64,000 bases of DNA from CAVWXT01 sp963759115 (GTDB lineage: Bacteria; Planctomycetota; Planctomycetia; Pirellulales; Thermoguttaceae), in assembly GCA_963759115.1 (NCBI GenBank), contig CAVWXT010000008.1, positions 124,001 to 188,000 on the forward strand, read 5' to 3'. The position numbers and the translations under genes are program-made. Each line of letters begins with the position of its first letter. Position 1 is the stretch's first letter. Below are positions 49,204 through 58,307 of the stretch, piece after piece. Below the pieces are notes generated by a model, which was not told the DNA's origin, searched no databases, and was given only the letters and a program-made list of their open reading frames with translations.

Positions 49204-50137
49204 TTACGGCGTGGGGGCAAACGGATCCACGACGCGCCCGGGTGCGGCGGGAGGAGATTTTTTCTCTTCTCCGCGCGGCTTCGTCGCTTCCGGGGCAAAG
49301 GGATCTATGACGCGCCCCGGTGCAGCGGAAGGAGATTTTTCTCCTCCGCGCGGCGGCCCCGATGGTTCCTCATCCGTCGCTCGATTCGGGCGACGCTCCG
49401 GCCTCCTCGGCCCGCCGGCCTTGGGGCCGACCGTCTCCGCATCCTGCCCTCCGCCGCCCTCAGGACGCCCCCTGGCGCCAGGCACCTCCCCATCGTGCTT
49501 GGCCGGTCCCATCGGCCCGGGCTGCGGGGGCGACCCGGTTTCGCCCGGTGGCGGCAATGCGCCGCGCCGAGGTCCGCCCCCCGCCGGCGCTCCCACCTTC
49601 GCCAACAACCACTGGGTAGCGTCCTGACTGGTTTTCAGCGTGCTGCCCTGGGCCAACACGAAGGAGTGCAGCTTGTTGCACCACCAGCACAGATAGGACG
49701 TGTTGGTCTGCTGAGACGCCGCGTCGAGGCCCAGCGGTTTGATCGAAGCAATCTGAGTCAGGGGCGTCAGCGCCACCGCGAAGCCCACGAAGCTGCAGAC
49801 CAGAAAGCCGGTAAGAAAGCCCAGCAAGCCGGCCCCGATGTTGTCGAACGCCTTGGGAAACTCGGCCCGAAGCTGGCCCGAGAGGCAGGCAAAACACATC
49901 CCGTACGCGATCAACAGCGTGGCAATGGCGACGCTCATCAGCACCAGGCTATAACCGTAGCCGAACGTCGTATCGATGGCGGCCGGGACCGTCGGTGACG
50001 AGGACGGGCGTCAAGAAGATCGCCACGTAGGCCGACAGCAAGAGATTGAAGAACATGATCCACGCCGCGTAGAAGCCGATCTGCACGGCGATCCAGGCGA
50101 ACAGTCCGCCGACGAGCACTGCCAGCCAGAAAATCAT
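49204..50137 (-). CDS. CvpA-family membrane protein with a long Pro/Gly-rich tail, one frameshift
   Basis: About 311 residues after repair. The N-terminal half has four membrane segments (MIFWLAVLVGGLFAWIAVQI, WIMFFNLLLSAYVAIFL, ATLLIAYGMCFACL, LGFLTGFLVCSFVGFAVAL), the CvpA / colicin-V-production layout. The second half is low complexity (GGPRRGALPPPGETGSPPQP) with a twice-repeated APGRVIDPFAP motif. One extra C near 49985 breaks the frame; repair gives TDGPAAIDTTFGYGYSLVL. It lies 6 bases downstream of the PilB-type ATPase gene, so they probably share a transcript. Confidence 0.7.
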
Positions 50138-50143
50138 GTGCTG

Positions 50144-51762
50144 TTATCCTACGACTCTCTTGAGTTCTTCGAAACTGGTGAGTCCCGCAAGCACCCTGGT
50201 GATGGCCTCGCTTCTCATGTTGGAGCGGCCCTTCTTCTCGCCCTCGCTTCGGAGCTTGCCCGAGATCCCTTCATCGTGGGCGATCTCGCGCCGCAGATCG
50301 TCGGTGATGACCAGCAGATCGCAGACCGCCGTCCGTCCGTAGTAGCCGGTTCCGCCGCACATGCTCGCATCCTCCGGCCTCGAAGATGTTCTTCGTGTTG
50401 ATGCCCTTTTGGCGGAAATCCTGGATCATGGCGGGGCTCAATTGGGCCGGCTTCTTGCAGGCGTTGCAGAGCTTGCGCATCAGCCGCTGGGAAACCAGCA
50501 GGCTCAAGCCCGACGACATCAACATGGGCGAGACGCCCAAGTCGAGCAGCCGGATCAGGGCCGTCGCGTTGCTCTCGCAGTGAATCGTGGCCAGCACCAG
50601 GTGACCGGTCTGCGCGGCGCGAAGGGCGATTTCCGCCGTCTCCTCGTCGCGGATCTCTCCCACGCAGATCACGTCCGGGTCCTGCCGCAAGATGCTGCGC
50701 AGCGCCTTGGCGAACGTGATGTCGGCCTTGGCGTTGATTTCCAGTTGGCTGGCCTCCGGCAAATGGGCCTCGATCGGGTCTTCCACGGTGATGACGTTGT
50801 GCGTGCGGCGATCGATCTGGTTCAACATCGAGTACAAGGTGGTGGTCTTGCCGCTGCCCGTCGGCCCGCAGATCAACACCATGCCGGAGGGTTTGCCGAT
50901 TGCCTCGGCGATCACGGCGCGTTGGCGCTCGGGAATGCCCGCGTCGCCCAGCGTGAACCGGCCGGCGTCCTGGTTGAGCACGCGAATCGAGATCTTCTCG
51001 CCGTTGAGGGCCCCGGCGGTGGCCACGCGAAAGGACACGTGGGAGTCGCCCTTCGTGGCAGTGAAGGCGCCGTCCTGCGGCCTGCGCCGTTCAGCGATGT
51101 CCATGCTCGAAACGGCCTTCACGCTGTTGATCACTGCTTTCGACGTTTCCGTCGGGAGTTCGCGAACCGCTCTCAGCGTGCCGTCGATGCGCAGCCGCAC
51201 GGCGTACGCGTTCTGATCCTTCGGGTCAATGAGGATGTCGCTGGCCCGCAGTTGCAAGGCGTTGTCGATGATCTGAACGGTTAAATTGAGAATGTGCCGG
51301 TCTTCCCCCTTTTTCCCTTCTCGCCGTGACCGTAGATTTCGCTCAACTCGGTGCCCAACGAATCGAACAGCCGCAGCGTGGACTCGGGTTCGGCCTCTCC
51401 GCCGCCCCCGTGCCAGATATTCTTGACGGCGCTCTTGGCCCGCTGGAGGATGGCAGCGAACGAATAGCCTTGCGCCCGGGCTCTTTGGAATTCTTGGCGT
51501 CGATCAACACCAACACCAGGAACACCAGCGGCCCGACAAACAGCGTCACAACGTGCAGGATCGACCGGTACTGTCCCGGCACCAGCGGGCTGTCTTCGAC
51601 CCGCTGCACGAGATACAGCGACAAGTACACCCACCCCAGCAAGAAGATGAGCTTCACCGGGCCGAAGGGGAGCGAATTGATGGGCGCAGACACGCCCCCT
51701 TGTGCCAGCAACAAGCAGATCGACTGTGCCGCCAGACTCTGGGAAAGACCCAGCATAGGCAT
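50144..51762 (-). CDS. GspE/PilB-type secretion ATPase with N-terminal membrane segments, three frame breaks
   Basis: About 539 residues. Unusually, two or three membrane helices come first (GPVKLIFLLGWVYLSLYLV, HVVTLFVGPLVFLVLVLI). Then come the N2-type start of the ATPase (ASDILIDPKDQNAYAVRLRI), Walker A CGPTGSGKTT, the Asp box (ITVEDPIEAHLPEASQL), Walker B DPDVICVGEIRDEETAE and the His box ATIHCESNATAL. A zinc tetracysteine (LCNACKK and CGGTGYYGR) follows. Breaks lie near 51475, 51300 and 50375. It would power pseudopilus or pilus assembly. A second ATPase of this family lies at 63346-64000. Confidence 0.82.
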
Positions 51763-51955
51763 TTGGTAGGCTTGCTGATTGTGGGAGATTGTTGTTCCTA
51801 GCCCAACATCGTCCGCATCGTCTCCGTGAGGAAGCGATGAGGCCGACGGACACCCCCCATTGTTACCGCAATCGGCGTCGCCGTCAACCTGAGGTATGCT
51901 ATTTTCGGCAGTGGCGTAGTTTGCGATAGCATACTATAAGACGTACGCACCGAGG
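51763..51955. other. Intergenic region
   Basis: 193 bases without a coding pattern. AGTTTGCGATAGCATACTATAAGACG near 51918-51943 contains TACTATA, a possible promoter element for the minus-strand genes, but nothing decisive. Confidence 0.3.
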
Positions 51956-52582
51956 CTAGCCGTTGGCGCTGCCGGTCAATCGAGGCGCGGGCCAGGCCGC
52001 GACTGTGCCGCCGGCCGGCCCGAACGGGAGGCCCTGGGACATTCCCACCCGCTGCCTGTCCTTCGCCTTGACGCTGAACTGGTAGCGCCCCATCTCCAGC
52101 CACAGACACAACGTCGCAGTCAACAGTGCGGCCAAGGCTAAAGCCAGGAATACGGTGTAGATGCCGCTCGTCTCTCGCCCCTTCCAGATTGCGTAGGGAA
52201 TGAAGCCCAGCGCAATCAGATAGACCGCCACCGAGAACGCGGCGAATGCTGCCGAAAACAAGAAGGCGCACAGCGCGGCAATCGCCAACACGATCACGGG
52301 ACCGCCGATCACGCCGGCCCATTCCACATACGGCGGCACCTTGCCGGGCTCCCCTTCCTCTTCAGCCCCCGCTTCCGCCTCCTCGGCCGTTGCGCCTTCC
52401 GGCTGTTCCCCCTCAGCCGATTCGTCCGGTGGCGCTTCGGCATCTTCCGTGGTATCGGGCGCGAGCACCTCACCGGCCAACGCCTCTTCATCTTCGGGAG
52501 CAACCGATTCGGCAGGCGCGGGCTCGCCGGCGTGCGCCTTCAATTCATCAGGGCTAGGGCTATCGCCTTCGACGTTGGCCAC
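51956..52582 (-). CDS. Membrane protein with acidic N-terminal domain, function unknown
   Basis: 208 residues. The first 85 are Glu, Ala and Pro rich (SVAPEDEEALAGEVLAPD) and probably disordered in the cytoplasm. Then come three membrane helices (VIGGPVIVLAIAALCAFLFS, AAFSVAVYLIALGFIPYAI, IYTVFLALALAALLTATLCL) and a short tail. I recognise no family. It lies between the two secretion-ATPase regions and in the same direction. The 267 bases upstream to the ABC-F gene hold no recognisable feature apart from a short GAAACGCACC / GTGCGG stretch. Confidence 0.55.
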   Translation of the reverse strand: MANVEGDSPSPDELKAHAGEPAPAESVAPEDEEALAGEVLAPDTTEDAEAPPDESAEGEQPEGATAEEAEAGAEEEGEPGKVPPYVEWAGVIGGPVIVLAIAALCAFLFSAAFAAFSVAVYLIALGFIPYAIWKGRETSGIYTVFLALALAALLTATLCLWLEMGRYQFSVKAKDRQRVGMSQGLPFGPAGGTVAAWPAPRLTGSANG

Positions 52583-52849
52583 GGCTTGTCCTCCAGGTTA
52601 TGCAATTCCCCGACGTTACCAATCTCCCTCCTATTATAGCTAAGGGTTGCACGGCATGCCACCAAGAGAGCGTCGAACATGCTCGCAACCCCTCTTTGGT
52701 GGTGTTTTGGGGAGGGGTACCGTCGGAGTGCCTACCACCCGATGGCTGCCCCAGTCGGCTGGGCGAAGGCGTAGGGCACGCGAAACGCACCTTCAGGCAG
52801 GTCTGCGGTGCGGTTTCCGCACACTACAAGGGGCCTTACGCCGCGTGGC

Positions 52850-54811
52850 TCACCAATTCAACTCCGTGGCCTCTTCCCAATGTTCGTAGAGGGTCTTGAT
52901 CGCGGCCTGCTCTTGTTCGATTCGAGCCTTGATCTGCCGCACGCGGTCGCCGTCGCGCAAGACGGCCGGTTGGATCAGCTCCTGTTGCAGTTCTGCCGAC
53001 ACGGGTCTCCCGTTCGAAGATTTCGTCTTCCAGGTCGGCCACTTTCCGGAAGGGGAAGCGGCGCTTCGGGACCGTTCCCTTCGTCGACTTGTCGGGTTTT
53101 GCAGAGCGGGACGGCGCAGCGACCGCCGATCGGCGTGAACCGGCGTCCGGTTCGGCTCGGCCAGAGCCTTTCGCGGCCGGTGCTGCCACCGACTCCTGCG
53201 GCGCGGCCCACGAGCATCTGATACGTCTCGTAGTTGCCCTCGATGACGCGGACCCGCTCGGGCTCGATCACCAGCAGGTGGTCGGCCACGCGGTTGACGA
53301 AGTAGCGGTCGTGGCTGACGAACAGCACGGTCCCGTCGAACTGCGGCGAGGGCCTTTTCCAGGGCGTCGCGGGCCCAGAGATCGAGGTGGTTGGTCGGCT
53401 CGTCGAGGACGAGGAAATTGGCGTCCGCGGCGGCCAGCCGGGCCAGGGCCGCGCGGCATCGCTCGCCGCCGCTGAGGCTGCCGACCTTCTGCAGCGCCGT
53501 GTCGCCGGTCAGGCCGAAGCGGGCCAGCAGGTTGCGCCGCTGCTGCTCGTTGAGTCTGCTTGTGCTTCGGCCGGACGGCGTCGACCACGGCCATGTCGTC
53601 GTCCAACTCGGCCAGTTGCTGGTCGAAGTAGCCGACGCACGACGCCCTGCCCGAGGTTGATCTGCCCCTCGTCGGGCGGCACCAGGCCCAGCAGGCACCG
53701 CAGCAGCGTCGTCTTGCCGCAGCCGTTCGGGCCCGAGCAGCGCCCAGCGCTGGCCGCGGACGATGTCGAGCGAGACGTCGCGAAACAGCGGGCGGTCGTA
53801 GGCCTTCGCCAGCGCCTTCGGCCCGGACCACGATGTCGCCGCTGCGCGCGGCCGGCGGAAACCGCATCGGCGGCGCGGCGATCTCCCGCGGCGGCGGCGA
53901 CCGGCTCGATCCGCTCCAGCTTCTTGCGGCGGTCTTCGGCCTGGGCGTGCTTCTGGCCGTAGGCGTTGCGGCGGATGAAGTCCTTGGTCTTCTCGATCTC
54001 GGTCTGCTGCTTCTCGTAGGTCCGCCGCTGGACCAGCAGCCGCTCGGCCTTCTGCTGCCAGTAGGCCGAGAAGTTGCCGGCGTAGCAGTCGACCGTGCCG
54101 TGGAACAGCTCCAGCGTGCGGTTGGTCACCTGGTCGAGGAAGTAGCGGTCGTGGCTCACCACGATCATCGCCGCCGAGCTTTCCAGCAGGAACTCTTCGA
54201 GCCACTCGGTGGCCTCGATGTCGAGGTGGTTGGAGGGCTCGTCGAGGATCATCACGTTCGGCTCGGCCAGCAGCAGCTTGGCCAGCATCAGGCGGTTCTG
54301 CTCGCCGCCGCTGAGCGAGGCGACCGGCTGGTCGAAGCGTCTCGCGGCGGAAACCGCAGCCCGTCGAGCACCCGCTCGATGCGGTGGTCGATGTTGTAGG
54401 CGTCCTGGCGGTGCAGTTCGTGCTGGAGGTGGTCGTAGCGGGCGGCCAGCCGCTTGTGCTCGGCCGGATCGGCGGTCTCGGCCGATGGCCTGGCCGCCGC
54501 TTCGACCGCCTCCTGCTGCAACGAGAGCAGGTCGGCCAGGGCGCTGCGGGCTTCGTCGTGCAGAGGTGCGGCCGGGCTCGAAGCGCGGCTGCTGCTCCAG
54601 GTAGCCCAGATGCGCGGCCGGATGGAGCCGGCACGAGCCGGCGTCGGCCTCGTCCTTGCCGGCCAGGATCCGCAGCAGCGTGGTCTTGCCGCTGCCGTTG
54701 GGCCCGACCAGGCCGATGCGGTCGCCCGGCCGCACCTCGAACGTCACCCCGTCCAAGCACCGGCTCGGGGCCGAATCGCTTTCTGACATCGACGACGTCC
54801 AGAAGAATCAT
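52850..54811 (-). CDS. ABC-F family ATPase (Uup-like), with about twelve frame breaks
   Basis: The start MILLDVVDVRKRFGPEPVLD and the end HWEEATELNW bound a 650-residue reading once about 12 extra bases are removed. Walker A GPNGSGKTT and GPNGCGKTT, signatures SLSGGEQNRLMLAKLLL and SLSGGERCRAALARL, Walker B MILDEPSNHLD and LVLDEPTNHLD, and a C-terminal coiled coil (FRKVADLEDEIFERETRV) give the Uup-like class, which acts on the ribosome or on branched DNA. Every break is a +1. As with ettA, several fall at GC(A)G or CT(T)G, but removal of a C, T or G explains others. The two ABC-F genes are far more broken than their neighbours. Confidence 0.82.
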   Translation of the reverse strand: MILLDVVDVRKRFGPEPVLGRGDVRGAAGRPHRPGRAQRQRQDHAAADPGRQGRGRRRLVPAPSGRASGLPGAAAALRARPHLCTTKPAAPWPTCSRCSRRRSKRRPGHRPRPPIRPSTSGWPPATTTSSTNCTARTPTTSTTASSGCSTGCGFRRETLRPAGRLAQRRRAEPPDAGQAAAGRAERDDPRRALQPPRHRGHRVARRVPAGKLGGDDRGEPRPLLPRPGDQPHAGAVPRHGRLLRRQLLGLLAAEGRAAAGPAADLREAADRDREDQGLHPPQRLRPEARPGRRPPQEAGADRAGRRRRGRSPRRRCGFRRPRAAATSWSGPKALAKAYDRPLFRDVSLDIVRGQRWALLGPERLRQDDAAAVPAGPGAARRGADQPRAGRRASATSTSNWPSWTTTWPWSTPSGRSTSRLNEQQRRNLLARFGLTGDTALQKVGSLSGGERCRAALARLAAADANFLVLDEPTNHLDLWARDALEKALAAVRRDRAVRQPRPLLRQPRGRPPAGDRARAGPRHRGQLRDVSDARGPRRRSRWQHRPRKALAEPNRTPVHADRRSLRRPALQNPTSRRRERSRSAASPSGKWPTWKTKSSNGRPVSAELQQELIQPAVLRDGDRVRQIKARIEQEQAAIKTLYEHWEEATELNW

Positions 54812-54881
54812 CCGCGGCGCAAGTCAGAAAGAACGGAGGGAGAGATACTTTCCTTAGAGGGGCCCGGCTCCGAAGGCCGTT

Positions 54882-55421
54882 TCAGTAGTATCCGTAGGGG
54901 TAGACGGGCCGGCGCCTCGCCCCGTTGTAGGGCTTTGCGGGGGCGGCCTGCTTCTTGGCGGCGTCGGCCGCAGGCATGTCGAGAATATTATCGACTTCCG
55001 TGTGGATTTCCTTCGTGAGCTTGCGAACCTCGTGAGCGGCCGCCGTCTTCTCGGCGCCCTCCGGCAGCTTCTCCATCTTCTCGACCGCCGAACGCAAGCC
55101 GGGCTCCAGCCGCTTCTTGAGCGCCGCCATCGCCTTGGTCTGCTTGTCGTTCAGCACCGTGTCGTGCGGCAAGGCAAACGCCAGCGCTACCAAATCGCGC
55201 TTGGGGGCCTTCTTGTTCTTCGCACGATCGGAACCGGACTCCAGCGCGGGCACGTCCGGCAGCTTCTCATCGTCGAGAGCTTGGACATCAGCTTTCGCGT
55301 CGTTCGTCGTGCTGGCCGCACCCGCGCCCTGCTCGGCCGCTGACGCCGCGCCGACCGCATACGAAAGGGCCGCCGCCACCAATACCACCGGCCAAACCTG
55401 CGTAATCACCCGCCGTCTCAT
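54882..55421 (-). CDS. Small exported helical protein, function unknown
   Basis: 179 residues from MRRRVITQVWPVV with a signal peptide (VLVAAALSYAVGAASAA). The mature part is acidic then helical (DKQTKAMAALKKRLEPGL; EKTAAAHEVRKLTKEIH) and ends in the Tyr-rich RRRPVYPYGYY. The end resembles matrix or fibre proteins. Similar helical cores appear in many planctomycete exported proteins without known function. It follows the DUF1559 gene on the same strand, with a palindrome between. Confidence 0.6.
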   Translation of the reverse strand: MRRRVITQVWPVVLVAAALSYAVGAASAAEQGAGAASTTNDAKADVQALDDEKLPDVPALESGSDRAKNKKAPKRDLVALAFALPHDTVLNDKQTKAMAALKKRLEPGLRSAVEKMEKLPEGAEKTAAAHEVRKLTKEIHTEVDNILDMPAADAAKKQAAPAKPYNGARRRPVYPYGYY

Positions 55422-55544
55422 GCCCGTCTTCTCCGATTCATGGGCTGCCAGGATACTGTCAGTATATCGCCGCGCACCGGAAAAGGTCAATCGAGGGCCA
55501 CCGCACACCCATCAAATGGCAAGCGACGCTAGTATGGCGGGGGG

Positions 55545-55668
55545 GTAAGCGTTCACGGGTCATGTAGACGCGGCATCTTGCCGCGTTGTTCGGTAGAGCA
55601 ACAATCTCGCACCGCGGCAGGAAGCGGCAAGATGCCGCTTCTACGGTCCGCGACCCGTGAACGGTTAC
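55545..55668. repeat. Nested palindrome, GTAGA-type core
   Basis: Outer arms GTAAGCGTTCACGGGTC (55545-55561) and GACCCGTGAACGGTTAC (55652-55668) pair with one mismatch. Inside is a GTAGACGCGGCATCTTGCCG ... GATGCCGCTTCTAC element (55564-55644). The total is about 124 bases. It sits in the only gap (55422-55722) of that size between the two genes. A GTGAACGGTTACG unit also occurs at 62547-62560. Confidence 0.85.
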
Positions 55669-55722
55669 GCGGGGGGTGTCTAGCGTATATTTCGGGGACC
55701 GCCACGACGACAGACGGAAGCT

Positions 55723-56760
55723 TCAGAAGCTGCCGCGCGTGGGACCACGGTCCAACAACTGGCCGTCGGCGCGGTTGGCGAGTTGCTGCAGCACCTTGAG
55801 GTCAATATCCTTGGCGACCGACTGGGTGTGGCCGTCACCAAACAGGAAGTTGCACACGGCGGGATGCGCGGCGTCAAAGCCGCCGACGAACAAGTCAGTG
55901 GCCTCGGTATCAGCGAGAGCAGGCGGCTGGCCGTCGCCCCGCGCCCGCACGCGACCTGATTTCGCATCCAAGGCGGTGCCCGCGTTGCGCAGGGTGGCGC
56001 GGGTGCCCGACATCCAGCCCAGGTCCTTGTCGTCTCCCAGTTTTTCACCGACGTAAATGGTGTGCGTGGTGCCGTCGGTCACGTCCATCTCGCGGATGTG
56101 GCTGTTGAGGAACAACACGCCGTTGTTGTCGGTGTTGATCGGCGCCTCGACGTCGTTATGGCAGCCGGCGTAATTGCTGACGGTGCAGGTTCCCGCGATC
56201 GGCTGACCGTAGTCATCGACGTACTGCGCGCCGGCAACAGCCACAGCGGCCTTGGGGAGCCCGTTGCGAACGGGGCCGTAGTACGAAGGGCAGTTGAACA
56301 TGGCGATCTGAATCGCCCGCACCTCGGCATTTTTCGCGTCGTACGCGCCCACGGAAAAATCGATGTGCTGGAAAGTCGCGTTCTCCTCCATGTAGGGCAG
56401 TATTTGCACCAGCCAACTCATGTGGTAGCCCTCGGCGACGTTGTGGATGGGACCCTGCTTGTCGATCGTGCCTGGCGGGAGCACGTTGTGGGCCGATTGG
56501 TAGCTTTGCAGCGCCACTCCGATCTGGGAAAGGTTGTTCACGCACGAAGCCCGCCGCGCGGCCTCGCGCGCCGCTTGGATCGCCGGCAGCAAGAGCGCGA
56601 TCAGCACTCCGATGATGGCGATCACCACCAGCAGTTCGATCAGCGTAAATCCCCGGCGGGAATGTGGGAGCAGCGGTTCGTCAACGCCCCCCGATTGCAA
56701 TCGGGGGGGGCTTGCCGATGGCATGAACTTTACGGGGCGAGCGTTAATCATGTTTCTCAT
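55723..56760 (-). CDS. DUF1559 family prepilin-like protein
   Basis: 345 residues. The prepilin cleavage site and hydrophobic helix RRGFTLIELLVVIAIIGVLI followed by ALLLPAIQAAREAARR is the planctomycete DUF1559 hallmark, and the C-terminal FGGFDAAHPAVCNFLFGDGH is the H-x-G-D-G type tail. These proteins occur in many copies per planctomycete genome and are thought to form surface or pseudopilus-like fibres. The leader before the cleavage site is unusually long (about 35 residues from ATG 56760). It contains SPPRLQSGG, encoded by a CCCCCCGATTG palindrome (56687-56708). It belongs with the pseudopilin genes upstream. Confidence 0.9.
   Translation of the reverse strand: MRNMINARPVKFMPSASPPRLQSGGVDEPLLPHSRRGFTLIELLVVIAIIGVLIALLLPAIQAAREAARRASCVNNLSQIGVALQSYQSAHNVLPPGTIDKQGPIHNVAEGYHMSWLVQILPYMEENATFQHIDFSVGAYDAKNAEVRAIQIAMFNCPSYYGPVRNGLPKAAVAVAGAQYVDDYGQPIAGTCTVSNYAGCHNDVEAPINTDNNGVLFLNSHIREMDVTDGTTHTIYVGEKLGDDKDLGWMSGTRATLRNAGTALDAKSGRVRARGDGQPPALADTEATDLFVGGFDAAHPAVCNFLFGDGHTQSVAKDIDLKVLQQLANRADGQLLDRGPTRGSF
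56687..56708. repeat. Palindrome in the prepilin leader sequence
   Basis: CCCCCCGATTGCAATCGGGGGG is a perfect 22-base palindrome with no loop. In the reading frame of the DUF1559 gene it encodes PPRLQSG and leaves the frame intact. A G/C-run symmetrical unit of this kind is common intergenic filler in planctomycetes. Confidence 0.85.
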
Positions 56761-57015
56761 GGCATTTCTCCACTTGCTTCGATTGTTATGGAATTCCGAC
56801 GCTCTAGAACGTTTCTCGGGCAAGAGCGCACGCAAAGGCGCAAGGCGCGAAGACGACTGAACGAAAAACACACGGTCGCCGTTCCCACAATACGCTTCCA
56901 ATCATCCCTCCCGGGAACTTCTTTCGCCTCAGCGCCTTTGCGTGAGGTTCTTCAGTATGGCCCAATAACGATGCTGGAGTCTCCGAATGTGGCTTCTTTG
57001 CGCGTTTGCGCAAAG
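56761..57015. other. Intergenic region with degenerate inverted repeat
   Basis: 255 bases. AAGAGCGCACGCAAAGGCGC (56821-56840) and CAGCGCCTTTGCGTGAGGTT (56932-56951) can pair imperfectly across about 95 bases. No coding pattern. It should carry the DUF1559 promoter. Confidence 0.45.
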
Positions 57016-57406
57016 TCATTTGCCCGTAATATCCGCCAAAACATCTTTCGTCTTCCGGCAGCGGTGATGAGGGTCGTCGGGATAGTCGGCTTCGACGTGA
57101 ATCGTGCGCCGATCCGGCCGGTCGGCAACCTTCTCCGCCCGGATTCGCACCACGGCGGCATCGCTTCCGGCAAGTTCCTCGGCCGCGACGTTCCACGTTT
57201 CCCCGCTGTAGTCGGCCTTGGCGGCCAAGCGGGACACCGCTCGCTCGACGCCGGCCTCGGCCAACCACTGGGCCTGCACGCCCCAATAGTGAGTCTGGGC
57301 CGAGCTGGCGCTGCGCGATCGCCTGCTTCGCCAACACGACGAACAGCACGGCCGCCACCGCCAGGCACACCAGAACCACCACCAAAATCGCGCCGCGACG
57401 ACACAT
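57016..57406 (-). CDS. GspK/PilX-like pseudopilus component, one frameshift
   Basis: About 130 residues after repair. The N-terminus MCRRGAILVVVLVCLAVAAV is a type II secretion minor-pseudopilin-like helix that starts like GspK (RG-(A/F)-x-hydrophobic). The rest (AQTHYWGVQAQWLAEAGVER and GETWNVAAEELAG) matches the shortened planctomycete GspK-type. It breaks near 57300. It starts 3 bases after the upstream pseudopilin ends (57410), so it is in one operon. Confidence 0.65.
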
Positions 57407-57409
57407 ATC

Positions 57410-57921
57410 TCATGGACTCCCGTTGGGGGACGTGGCAAACCGATGGTCTTTGCCCAGCACGGCATCAATCCGAATTTCTCGGCCCGTCGCCGAGGCCGGT
57501 CCGGGCAGCGTGATGATCAAAGTGGCCACGGTCGGCGCCGGTTCGGTGCGGATCACGATTTCCGCCGCCGACTCGGCCGGAAGGGCGTACGACTCCTGCC
57601 GCGTGGGCTTTCCGGCGACCTGCTCGCTACGTTCGACCTCGCCCGGCAAGACCCGGTACGTCACTGCGCGGTCGCCGGCCAGGGCAAACTGCCACTGGTT
57701 CTTCTCCGCGCCCTCGGTAGGCATCGACGCAGGGCCGCATGGACGTCGCTGCGGAACTGGTCGGCCAGCCGGGCCACGATCATCGCCCGGCTGACGCTCT
57801 CGCGCCCGCCCCGCTCCAGCCGCGAAAGCAAGTACAACACTTGCACGGCGACACCCATCAGCACCGCGCTGACGGTGACGACGACGAGCATTTCGATCAG
57901 TGTGTATCCGCGGCGGGTCAT
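57410..57921 (-). CDS. Type II secretion pseudopilin (GspJ/PulG-like), one frame break
   Basis: About 170 residues after repair. The start TRRGYTLIEMLVVVTVSAVL is a type IV prepilin signal (G then Tyr, Thr, Leu, Ile, Glu5). The rest (AGDRAVTYRVLPGEVERSEQ and AATEIVIRTEPAP-like strands) is a beta-domain. The frame breaks near 57730. The start ATG overlaps the stop of the previous gene by four bases (ATGA). Role: minor pseudopilin of the same machine as the GspF genes. Confidence 0.7.
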
Positions 57922-58307
57922 TGACGGTATTTCCACGTGGTAACGGTTAGGGGCGGGAGGAACGCCCCGTTGCGATCTTGCCAGCGGAGCGCGGCGGCAA
58001 TGCGTTTGGCGTCGGGCTCGCCGGCCGGAGCAGTAACTTCGACCTTCAACTCGGCCCCCGGCAGCCGGCTAAGGGCCGCCGGCGACGGCTGCTCGTGGGC
58101 AACTGCCTGCGAAGTCAATTCGTCCCACGGCCGGGCCGTAATCCGTTCCATGACGTTGGCCAACTCGATCGTGGCGTACTCGCGCTGATCCACGGCCCGG
58201 CGCTGGGCAGCCACGGCGGCCACCATTTGCACGCAGACGGCCAGCAGCGTACACAGCATCGCGCCGGCCACCATCAGTTCGATTATCGTCATGCCGCGTC
58301 GGATCAT
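57918..58307 (-). CDS. Type IV prepilin-like protein (GspI-like)
   Basis: 129 residues. MIRRGMTIIELMVAGAMLCT is a prepilin signal with Glu5 after the cleavage glycine. A short domain with ELANVMERITARPWDELTSQ and a polar end follow, the size of GspI-type minor pseudopilins. It is intact. Both ends overlap its neighbours: its ATG overlaps the stop of the GspF gene upstream, and its TGA overlaps the next start. Translational coupling is likely. Confidence 0.78.
   Translation of the reverse strand: MIRRGMTIIELMVAGAMLCTLLAVCVQMVAAVAAQRRAVDQREYATIELANVMERITARPWDELTSQAVAHEQPSPAALSRLPGAELKVEVTAPAGEPDAKRIAAALRWQDRNGAFLPPLTVTTWKYRQ

Noticed and set aside
47881..49998. Plus-strand reading frame of 705 codons over imuB, imuA and the CvpA-like gene
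   Set aside because: Opposite strand to three family-supported genes; composition is that of a GC-skewed shadow frame.
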